A DNA stretch of 5,089 bases, taken from NCBI GenBank assembly GCA_027306955.1, contig DAHUXX010000289.1, positions 1 through 5,089 of the forward strand. The letters run 5' to 3'. The notes beneath the pieces were generated by a model, which saw nothing but the letters and a program-made list of their open reading frames with translations, did not search any database and was not told the DNA's origin. The translations under genes were made by a program, and so were the position numbers. Positions 1 through 5,089 of this stretch are shown here, in pieces (the first letter of the stretch is position 1; every line of letters starts with the position of its first letter). This DNA is from Acetobacteraceae bacterium. Lineage in GTDB: Bacteria > Pseudomonadota > Alphaproteobacteria > Acetobacterales > Acetobacteraceae.

Positions 1-1554
1 CACGAGGGCGAGGCGATCAGCCGCAACACGGCGAATCTCGGGCGCGCGCTCGCCGCGATGTCGGCGGAGCGGCCGGGGGCGCCCCCCGGTTCAGCGATTG
101 CCGCGCGCACGGCGGCGGCGCTCGCGGGGGCGACCGATCCCGTGCATGGCGGGCTGCGCGGCGCGCCGAAATTCCCCAGCGCGCCGATCTTCGCGCTGCT
201 CTGGCAGGCGGGCGGCCGGCAGGGGCGCGCGGCGACCGTTTCGCTCCTGCAGCACATGAGCGCCGGGGGCATCTACGACCATCTCGGCGGCGGTTACGCG
301 CGCTACTCAACGGATGCCGAGTGGCTGGTGCCGCATTTCGAGAAGATGCTCTACGATAACGCGCAGATCCTCGAGCTGCTGGCCTTCGCCCACGCCGCGT
401 CGCCGGACGCGGTCCTCGCGGAGCGCGCGGCGGAGACGGTGGGCTGGCTCACGCGCGACATGCCGGCGGGCGGCGCCTTCGCCGCCTCCGAGGACGCGGA
501 CTCCGAAGGCGTCGAAGGCAAATTCTACGTCTGGTCCGCAGCCGAGGTGCACGCGGTGTTGGGCGCGGAGGGGGCGGCTTTCGCTGCCGCGTACGACGTG
601 ACCGAGCCCGGCAACTGGGACGGCCACACCATCCTGCGGCGCGTCACCCCGCGCGGCGACGCGGCCGAGGAGGCGATGCTCGCCGCCTGTCGCGCGAAGC
701 TCCTCGCGGCGCGCGCGGCACGGGTACGGCCGGGGCGGGACGGCAAGGTGCTCGCCGACTGGAACGCGCTGCTCGTCGCGGCTCTCGTCCGCGCCGGGCT
801 CGCGTTCGTCGAGCCGGGCTGGATCGCGCTGGCGGAGGCAACGTTCCACGCTGTCGACGAGGCGATGGCGGAGCCGGGTGGGCGCGTCGCACATGCCTGG
901 ATGCCGGGCGAGGGCGCCGGGCGCATCGCGGCTGCGGGCCTGCTCGACGACCAGGCGGCGATGGCGCGCGCGGCGCTGCTGCTGTTCCAGGCGACGGGCG
1001 AGGAGGCGTATCTCGCGCGCGCCCGCGCGCTCGTGGCGGCGGCGGACGCCTGGTTCCGGGAGGGCAACAGTTACGCGATGACGGCGCGCGACGCCGGCGA
1101 CGTGCCGCTCCTGCGCCCGCGCGCGGCGGCGGACAACGCCACCCCCTCGGGCAACGGCATGATGGGGCAGGTGCTGGCGACGCTCCACCTGCTCACCGGC
1201 GAGCCGGAGTTCGCACGGCGGGCTGAATCGCTGCTCGCCGCGTTCGGCGCCATGGGCGAAAACCTGGCGGCCGCGCCGACGCTGCTCGCCGCGGGCGACC
1301 TGCTGGAACATGGGCGCGTGGTGGTGATCGCGGGCGAGGCGCCGGCGCTGCTGGCTGCGGCCCTCTCGGCGCAGGCGCCGGACCTCGTGGTGCTGCGCGC
1401 GACCACGGGGGAGGTGCCGGCGCTGCATCCCGCGCACGGCAAGCTTGCCCATGGTGAGCAGGGGGCCGCTCCGGCGGCCTATCTGTGCAGGGGCGGCGTC
1501 TGTGGCCTGCCGATCCGCGACGCGGCGGAACTCGCCGCCGCGCTGCGGCGCTGA
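1..1554 (+). CDS. YyaL/SPATA20-type DUF255 protein, C-terminal part (5' end off window)
   Basis: The reading frame is open from base 1 to the TGA at 1552-1554 (517 codons). The first ATG in frame, at 58, is probably internal because in-frame coding continues upstream of it. This family (B. subtilis YyaL, human SPATA20, DUF255) has an N-terminal thioredoxin-like domain of about 160 residues followed by an (alpha/alpha)6-barrel like that of AGE-type epimerases; only the barrel part is here. Family motifs by window codon: GAPKFP at 54-59, GGIYDHLGGG at 89-98, PHFEKMLYDN at 111-120, EDADSEGVEGKFYVW at 164-178, KVLADWN at 249-255, PSGN at 382-385, and a C-terminal CX4C (CRGGVC) at 496-501. The biochemical role of bacterial members is not established. 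The thioredoxin-like half and its cysteines cannot be judged from this window. It runs tail to tail into the CBS-BON gene with a 4 bp gap. Family call is firm; function is unknown. Confidence 0.93.
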   Translation, partial: HEGEAISRNTANLGRALAAMSAERPGAPPGSAIAARTAAALAGATDPVHGGLRGAPKFPSAPIFALLWQAGGRQGRAATVSLLQHMSAGGIYDHLGGGYARYSTDAEWLVPHFEKMLYDNAQILELLAFAHAASPDAVLAERAAETVGWLTRDMPAGGAFAASEDADSEGVEGKFYVWSAAEVHAVLGAEGAAFAAAYDVTEPGNWDGHTILRRVTPRGDAAEEAMLAACRAKLLAARAARVRPGRDGKVLADWNALLVAALVRAGLAFVEPGWIALAEATFHAVDEAMAEPGGRVAHAWMPGEGAGRIAAAGLLDDQAAMARAALLLFQATGEEAYLARARALVAAADAWFREGNSYAMTARDAGDVPLLRPRAAADNATPSGNGMMGQVLATLHLLTGEPEFARRAESLLAAFGAMGENLAAAPTLLAAGDLLEHGRVVVIAGEAPALLAAALSAQAPDLVVLRATTGEVPALHPAHGKLAHGEQGAAPAAYLCRGGVCGLPIRDAAELAAALRR

Positions 1555-1558
1555 TCGG

Positions 1559-2287
1559 CTAGAAGGGAGGCGGCGGCGCGGTGGTCCAGCCGGGCCGGTT
1601 GTAGGGGTCGATGTCGTGCCACAGTGTCATGTGGTCCGCGACCGCCTTCACGCCGGGGACCGACTCGGCGGCGATGACGCAGGCGCGCCGCTCCGCGTCG
1701 TCCATCACCGTGCCCCAGAGATGCACGGTGCCGCTCTCAACCATCACCGTGCCGCGCGAGGCCATGCGACCCCAGGGCTGCGAGCGGAGTGCCGCGAGCA
1801 CCGCGTCGCGCAGCGCCGCGTCGTCGGTCGCCACCGCGGCCGGTTTCGCGAGCGCGCCGGCGAGCGCCCGCAGCAGATCGGCGCGCGCGACGATGCCGAC
1901 GAGCTTGCCGTCCTCCACCACCGGCAGGCGCTTGATGCGGTGGCGGTCAAGCAGGTCCGCGACGGCGGCGAGCGGCGTCTTCGGCGTGACGGTGACGACC
2001 TTGCGCGTCATCACGTCGGTGGCGGTGCGGCCATGGGCGTGGACGAACTCCGCCGCGGCCTCCTGCTCGGAGGCAAAGAAGGCGGCCCAGCGGCTTTGCG
2101 CCGGCGCCGTGCCGATCTCGCCGCGCCGCATCAGATCGCGCTCGCTCACGACGCCGACGAGCCTGCCGCCCTCCACCACCGGAATGCCGCTCAGATGATG
2201 GTCGAGCATCAGCTTGGCGATCTCGGCGATAGAGGCTTTCGGCCCCACGGTGACCACATCGCGTGTCATCACGTCGGCGACATTCAT
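1559..2287 (-). CDS. CBS-CBS-BON domain protein
   Basis: A complete 242-residue protein. Two CBS motifs form a likely Bateman pair: residues 1-56 (MNVADVMTRDVVTV at the start, GIPVVEGGRLVGVVSERDL at 34-52) and about 88-143 (DVMTRKVVTVTPKTPL, then RLPVVEDGKLVGIVARADLL). A BON domain follows at about 152-222 (VMVESGTVHLWGTVMDDAE, then VPGVKAVADHM), and the protein ends in a proline-rich tail (APPPPF). There is no signal peptide or membrane segment, so it is probably cytosolic. CBS pairs usually bind adenine nucleotides or similar ligands and act as energy or redox sensors; BON domains are thought to bind lipid or other ligands. The partner here is unknown. The ATG at 2287 is chosen over an in-frame GTG at 2332 because GGAG sits 7 nt before it and MNVADVMT is the usual family start. 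A FNR/FixK-like palindrome lies about 78 bp upstream, suggesting redox or oxygen control. Confidence 0.93.
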   Translation of the reverse strand: MNVADVMTRDVVTVGPKASIAEIAKLMLDHHLSGIPVVEGGRLVGVVSERDLMRRGEIGTAPAQSRWAAFFASEQEAAAEFVHAHGRTATDVMTRKVVTVTPKTPLAAVADLLDRHRIKRLPVVEDGKLVGIVARADLLRALAGALAKPAAVATDDAALRDAVLAALRSQPWGRMASRGTVMVESGTVHLWGTVMDDAERRACVIAAESVPGVKAVADHMTLWHDIDPYNRPGWTTAPPPPF

Positions 2288-2288
2288 C

Positions 2289-2299
2289 TCACCTCTCCC
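2289..2299 (-). promoter_or_regulatory. Ribosome binding site of the CBS-BON gene
   Basis: On the minus strand the sequence before the ATG at 2287 reads GGGAGAGGTGAG. The GGAG core (2298-2295) is 7 nt from the start codon, which is good Shine-Dalgarno spacing. This decides the start at 2287 rather than the upstream in-frame GTG at 2332. Confidence 0.7.
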
Positions 2300-2330
2300 A
2301 TAAGAGCTTCGTTCCCCGGTTGGCGGGCGC

Positions 2331-2336
2331 ACGCTA
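2331..2336 (-). promoter_or_regulatory. Putative -10 element of the CBS-BON promoter
   Basis: The minus strand reads TAGCGT here. It matches the -10 consensus at its three most conserved positions (TA at the start, final T). It is 22 bp from the near edge of the palindrome at 2359-2372. That is the geometry of a class II FNR/CRP-type promoter with the box centred near -41.5, and it predicts transcription starting near 2324 and a leader of about 37 nt. Only 3 of 6 bases match, so the call rests mostly on spacing. Confidence 0.3.
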
Positions 2337-2358
2337 GCGGCAATGCGGCGTACCCGCG

Positions 2359-2372
2359 TTGACTGAAGTCAA
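2359..2372. promoter_or_regulatory. FNR/FixK-like operator palindrome
   Basis: TTGACTGAAGTCAA is a perfect inverted repeat with 6-base arms (TTGACT and AGTCAA) around GA. It fits the TTGAC-N4-GTCAA form of CRP/FNR-superfamily sites (FNR and Anr prefer TTGAT-N4-ATCAA; rhizobial FixK prefers TTGA-N6-TCAA). It lies between two divergent genes, about 78 bp from the CBS-BON start and about 85 bp from the quiC1 start, and is AT-richer than its surroundings. A regulator gene is not in the window. The half-site also resembles a -35 (TTGACT) on both strands, so part of the signal could be promoter sequence rather than an operator. Confidence 0.55.
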
Positions 2373-2420
2373 GATCATGGCATCCCGCGCGGGGGCTGCC
2401 AAACCACCCCGGGAACGGCC

Positions 2421-2426
2421 TAGATT
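2421..2426 (+). promoter_or_regulatory. Possible -10 element of the quiC1 promoter
   Basis: TAGATT matches the -10 consensus at 4 of 6 positions. A loose -35 candidate (CTGCCA, 2396-2401) lies 19 bp upstream. It would start transcription near 2433 and leave a leader of about 18 nt before the ATG at 2451. The match is weak. In this position the palindrome at 2359-2372 would be centred near -67.5, which is not a preferred activator distance, so any effect of the box on this gene is less clear than on the CBS-BON gene. Confidence 0.2.
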
Positions 2427-2441
2427 GGCGGCATAGCTTCC

Positions 2442-2445
2442 GAGG
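2442..2445 (+). promoter_or_regulatory. Ribosome binding site of quiC1
   Basis: GAGG lies 5 nt before the ATG at 2451. An in-frame TAG at 2421-2423 excludes any longer protein, and the next in-frame ATG is 71 codons downstream, inside the catalytic barrel. Together these fix the start at 2451. Confidence 0.65.
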
Positions 2446-2450
2446 CACGC

Positions 2451-4325
2451 ATGGCGAACCCGGCCCCCGCATCCCCCGCCCCAGCGGCGATCCATCCAAC
2501 CTCTATCGCGACGGTCTCGCTCGCCGGTACGCTGCCGGAGAAGCTTGAGGCCGCGGCGGCGGCCGGGTTCGACGGGATCGAGCTGTTCGAGAACGATCTG
2601 CTGACCTGGGATGGGACGCCGGCGGAGCTGCGCGACATCGCCGCGGGGCTCGGCTTGGAAATCATGCTCTACCAGCCGTTCCGCGATTTCGAGGCGCTGC
2701 CGGAACCGCTGCGCGACCGCGCCTTCGACCGCGCGCAGCGCAAATTCGACGTGATGGCGGCGCTGGGTGCGAGCCGGCTCCTGGTGTGCAGCTCCATCCA
2801 TCCGCAGGCGATCGGCGACACGGCGCGGGCGGCGGCAGATCTGCGGGCGCTGGCGGAGCTCGCCGCGCCGCGCGGCATCGCGCTCGGCTACGAGGCGCTG
2901 GCCTGGGGGCGGCACGTCAGCCGGTGGCGCCAGGCCTGGGAGATCGTGCGCCAGGCGGACCATCCCGCGCTGGGGCTCGTTTTGGATTCGTTTCATACGC
3001 TGGCACTCGGCGACACGCTCGACGGGCTCGAGGGGGTGCCGGGCGAGAAGATCGCTTTCCTTCAGCTCGCCGACGCGCCGCAGCTCGCGATGGACGCGCT
3101 TGCCTGGTCGCGACATTTCCGTCTGTTTCCCGGGCAGGGCGACTGGGACATCGCCGGCTTCGTGCGGCGCGTGCTGGCGGCGGGGTATCGCGGGCCGCTT
3201 TCGCTCGAGGTGTTCAACGACCATTTCCGCGCGGCGCCCGCGCGCGGCATCGCGATCGACGGGCTGCGCAGCCTGCGCCTGCTCGCGGCGGAAGCAGGGC
3301 TCACGACCCTGCCCGCGCCGCCCGCCATCGGCGGCGTCGCGTTCATCGAGTTCGCGGTGGACACGGCGAGTGGGGCGGCGCTCGGCGCCATGCTGGGCGG
3401 GCTCGGGTTCCGGCGCGCGGGGCTGCACCGCTCGAAACAGGTGGAACTATGGCGCCGCGGCGAAGCCAACATCGTGCTCAACGCCGAGCCCGACAGCATG
3501 GCGGCGGAGCATTTCCACCTGCGCGGGCCCTCGGTCTGCGCGATCGGGCTCACCGTCGATGACGCGGCGCGGGCGCTGGCACGCGCGGAGGCGCTGCTGG
3601 CGCCGCGCTGGCGCGAGCGGCTGGGGCCCGGCGAGCGGTCGATCCCGGCCGTGCGCGCGCCGGACGGCACGCTGGTCTATCTCGTGCAGCCCGATCCCTC
3701 TGGGCGAAGCAACTGGGAGGACGATTTCCACCTCGCGCCGCAGCCGGGGGAGGAAGGCGTGCGTTTCGACCATGTCGCGATGGCGCTTCCGGACGGGCGG
3801 ATGGAGACGTTCATCCTGTTCTGGCGCGCACTGTTCGGATTGCGGGCTGAGCCGCTGGTCGAGCTTGCCGACCCCTACGGACTCGTGCGCAGCCGCGCGA
3901 TGCGCACGGCGGATGGCGCGCTGCGCCTGCCGCTCAACGTCTCCGAGAGCCGCGAGACCGCGACCGGGCGTTTCGTCACCGCGGCGGCGGGGGCGGGCGT
4001 GCAGCACATCGCGCTCGCGGTGCCGGACCTGCTGGCGGAGCGCCAGCGCGCCGGCGGATTCCTGGTCATCCCTGGCAACTACTACGACGATCTCGAGGCG
4101 CGCTTCGGGCTTGACGCGGAGGTGGTCGCGGCGCTGCGGGCAGCGCGGCTGCTCTACGATCAGGACGAACACGGAACGTTCCGCCACGCTTATACCGCGC
4201 GTTTCGAGGATCGCGTGTTTTTCGAGCTGTGCGAGCGGCTCGGCTACGAGGGCTATGGCGCGGCCAACGCCGCGGTACGGCTCGCCGCCCAGGCGGCGCA
4301 CGCGGCGCTGCCTGGGGAGCTGTAG
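2451..4325 (+). CDS. quiC1: 3-dehydroshikimate dehydratase QuiC1, fused to an HPPD-like domain
   Basis: A 624-residue two-domain protein, close to the roughly 630-residue length usual for the QuiC1 type. Residues about 15-282 form a sugar-phosphate-isomerase-like TIM barrel that dehydrates 3-dehydroshikimate to protocatechuate, linking quinate/shikimate use to the beta-ketoadipate pathway. Motifs include SIATVSLAGTL (18-28), GFDGIELFENDLL (39-51), YQPFRDFE (74-81), GYEALAWGRH (146-155), LDSFHTL (178-184) and FPGQGDWD (226-233). The expected metal ligands are E148, D179, Q205 and E253. Residues about 294-610 are two VOC modules resembling 4-hydroxyphenylpyruvate dioxygenase; the second keeps the iron-ligand positions H441, H519 and E592. 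No signal peptide, so cytosolic. An extra 14 or so residues, rich in Ala and Pro, precede the first conserved strand. It is divergent from the CBS-BON gene and convergent with the SDR gene, with no other quinate-pathway gene nearby. Annotation as HPPD alone would be wrong: the N-terminal half is the recognised dehydratase and the role of the C-terminal half is uncertain. Confidence 0.93.
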   Translation: MANPAPASPAPAAIHPTSIATVSLAGTLPEKLEAAAAAGFDGIELFENDLLTWDGTPAELRDIAAGLGLEIMLYQPFRDFEALPEPLRDRAFDRAQRKFDVMAALGASRLLVCSSIHPQAIGDTARAAADLRALAELAAPRGIALGYEALAWGRHVSRWRQAWEIVRQADHPALGLVLDSFHTLALGDTLDGLEGVPGEKIAFLQLADAPQLAMDALAWSRHFRLFPGQGDWDIAGFVRRVLAAGYRGPLSLEVFNDHFRAAPARGIAIDGLRSLRLLAAEAGLTTLPAPPAIGGVAFIEFAVDTASGAALGAMLGGLGFRRAGLHRSKQVELWRRGEANIVLNAEPDSMAAEHFHLRGPSVCAIGLTVDDAARALARAEALLAPRWRERLGPGERSIPAVRAPDGTLVYLVQPDPSGRSNWEDDFHLAPQPGEEGVRFDHVAMALPDGRMETFILFWRALFGLRAEPLVELADPYGLVRSRAMRTADGALRLPLNVSESRETATGRFVTAAAGAGVQHIALAVPDLLAERQRAGGFLVIPGNYYDDLEARFGLDAEVVAALRAARLLYDQDEHGTFRHAYTARFEDRVFFELCERLGYEGYGAANAAVRLAAQAAHAALPGEL

Positions 4326-4335
4326 CACGCCGATT

Positions 4336-5089
4336 TCATCCCACCGGCGGGAAACTCCGCGCCAGCCCCTCGGTGAGCGGGACCGGATCGAAGCCTAGTC
4401 GTTGCCTCGCCGGCTCGATATCGAAGGCGCGGTCCTCGCACAGGCGGCGCAGCTCGTCGCGCCCCACACAGGGCAGGCCGGGCACATGGCGGGCAACGCC
4501 GGCGAGCGCACGCAGCGCCATCAGGGGAAGCGGCAGGACGAGCGGTCGCGGCAGGCCCGAAGCTGCCGCCACGGCGAGAAGAAATGCGGCGTAGGTGACG
4601 GGCGCGGGGCCGGCGACGACCAGCGTCTCCGCGCGTGCCCAAGGGTGGGCGATCGCAACGCGGAGTGCTCGCACGACATCGTTGATGAAGATTGGCTGGA
4701 TCATGGCGCGCCCGCCTTCGGGCAGTGGCGCGAGCGGACGGCCGAAGACCGAGAGCCGTCGCAGCATGCTGGCCAGCCGGTGAATGTTTTCCTCGGCGGC
4801 GCCGGGTGGGCCATAGATCATGGTCGGGTGCAGCATCACGCCCTTTCGGCCACTTTCCAGGAAGGCTGCTTCGCCTTTCATCACCTGGCGCGCGGCCTGG
4901 TCCGGCCAGCGTGTGAAGCGGCGGGTGCTGCCCATGAGCACCAGCCGCGCCTCATGCGGCGCGGCGGCCAGAACCGCCGCCGTGAAGGTCGCGTGCGCGG
5001 CGGAGACCACGATTTCGGCATCGGCCAGCGCCGCGGCGAGTGCCTCGCGATCAGTGAGATCGGCGCGGCGCGCAGCGATACCGCCCATC
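4336..5089 (-). CDS. Atypical SDR / NAD(P)-dependent epimerase-like protein, C-terminal part (5' end off window)
   Basis: The frame is open from the right edge to the TGA at 4338-4336 (about 250 residues). An ATG at 5088-5086 exists, but the protein very probably starts further right: the N-terminal Rossmann strand and its glycine-rich NAD(P) motif are absent, and the visible part begins mid-fold (GIAARRADLTDREALAAAL, residues 3-21 counted from that ATG; then ADAEIVVSAAH). Extended-SDR features follow: LVLMGSTRR at 49-57, VMLHPTMIYGPPG at 84-96, and IQPIFINDVVRAL at 130-142, the conserved substrate-side segment. In the YxxxK position, K71 is present (KGEAAFLESG) but the Tyr site is R67, so this resembles atypical SDRs of the NmrA or complex-I 39-kDa-subunit kind rather than an active dehydrogenase. 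Substrate and pathway are unknown. It converges on quiC1 with a 10 bp gap, so co-transcription with it is excluded. Confidence 0.85.
   Translation of the reverse strand, partial: MGGIAARRADLTDREALAAALADAEIVVSAAHATFTAAVLAAAPHEARLVLMGSTRRFTRWPDQAARQVMKGEAAFLESGRKGVMLHPTMIYGPPGAAEENIHRLASMLRRLSVFGRPLAPLPEGGRAMIQPIFINDVVRALRVAIAHPWARAETLVVAGPAPVTYAAFLLAVAAASGLPRPLVLPLPLMALRALAGVARHVPGLPCVGRDELRRLCEDRAFDIEPARQRLGFDPVPLTEGLARSFPPVG

Noticed and set aside
307..1452. 381-codon open frame on the minus strand, opposite the YyaL-family gene
   Set aside because: It is rich in Arg, His and Gln with no recognisable domain, and the opposite strand carries clear family motifs throughout. It is a typical high-GC antisense shadow.
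1536..1550. CGCCGC-GCT-GCGGCG hairpin as a terminator of the YyaL-family gene
   Set aside because: It lies before the stop codon, has no following T-run, and such GC-rich repeats are common by chance at this base composition.
2288..2332. N-terminal extension of the CBS-BON protein from a GTG at 2332
   Set aside because: The extra 15 residues are not family-like and cover the ribosome binding site of the ATG at 2287, which has well-placed GGAG and gives the usual start.
1445..2362. 305-codon open frame on the plus strand opposite the CBS-BON gene
   Set aside because: It overlaps the end of the YyaL-family gene and lies antisense to clear CBS and BON domains. Its translation is low-complexity Arg/His/Ala with no domain.
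2384..2393. CCCGCGCGGG palindrome as a second operator
   Set aside because: It is a self-complementary GC-only string in a GC-rich region, with no match to a known operator class.
2334..3428. 364-codon open frame on the minus strand opposite quiC1
   Set aside because: It is antisense to the well-conserved dehydratase barrel, with Arg/Gln-rich composition and no motifs. It would also run through the divergent promoter region.
3447..4328. 293-codon open frame on the minus strand opposite the HPPD-like domain
   Set aside because: It has antisense-shadow composition, no domain, and sits opposite the conserved metal-ligand segments of QuiC1.
2767..4398. 543-codon open frame on the plus strand in another frame of quiC1
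   Set aside because: It is an Arg/Ser/Cys-rich frame-shifted translation of quiC1, whose own frame carries continuous family motifs. There is no evidence of a frameshift or overlapping gene.

Overview
The window looks like a piece of chromosome from a high-GC, Gram-negative bacterium. The dense GC-rich coding, the protein families and the CBS-BON gene suggest an alphaproteobacterium, plausibly Acetobacteraceae/Rhodospirillales. That placement is inference from gene content and wording, not from a marker gene. I see no mobile elements, RNA genes or CRISPR.

Layout: four protein genes fill almost all of the window. (1) 1-1554 (+) is the C-terminal three quarters of a YyaL/SPATA20-type protein (DUF255 family). 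Its thioredoxin-like N-terminus lies off the left edge. (2) 1559-2287 (-) is a complete CBS-CBS-BON protein, tail to tail with gene 1 and only 4 bp away. (3) 2288-2450 is the only real intergenic region. It separates the divergent genes 2 and 3 and carries a perfect FNR/FixK-type palindrome, TTGACTGAAGTCAA. (4) 2451-4325 (+) is a complete two-domain QuiC1-type 3-dehydroshikimate dehydratase, with an N-terminal sugar-phosphate-isomerase-like TIM barrel and a C-terminal HPPD-like double VOC domain. (5) 4336-5089 (-) is the C-terminal part of an atypical NAD(P)-binding SDR/epimerase-like protein. It converges on gene 3 with a 10 bp gap, and its N-terminus is off the right edge.

How they fit together: every neighbouring pair is convergent or divergent, so no operon is visible. 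QuiC1 would convert 3-dehydroshikimate to protocatechuate, feeding quinate/shikimate carbon into the beta-ketoadipate route, but no other gene of that route is present here. The CBS-BON gene is the best candidate for control by the palindrome: a plausible -10 (TAGCGT) lies at the spacing expected of a class II FNR/CRP-type promoter. The most interesting points are this putative redox/oxygen-responsive site and the HPPD-like half of QuiC1, which keeps all three iron-ligand positions but appears to differ at substrate-pocket positions. I do not see a convincing undescribed multi-gene system in this window.
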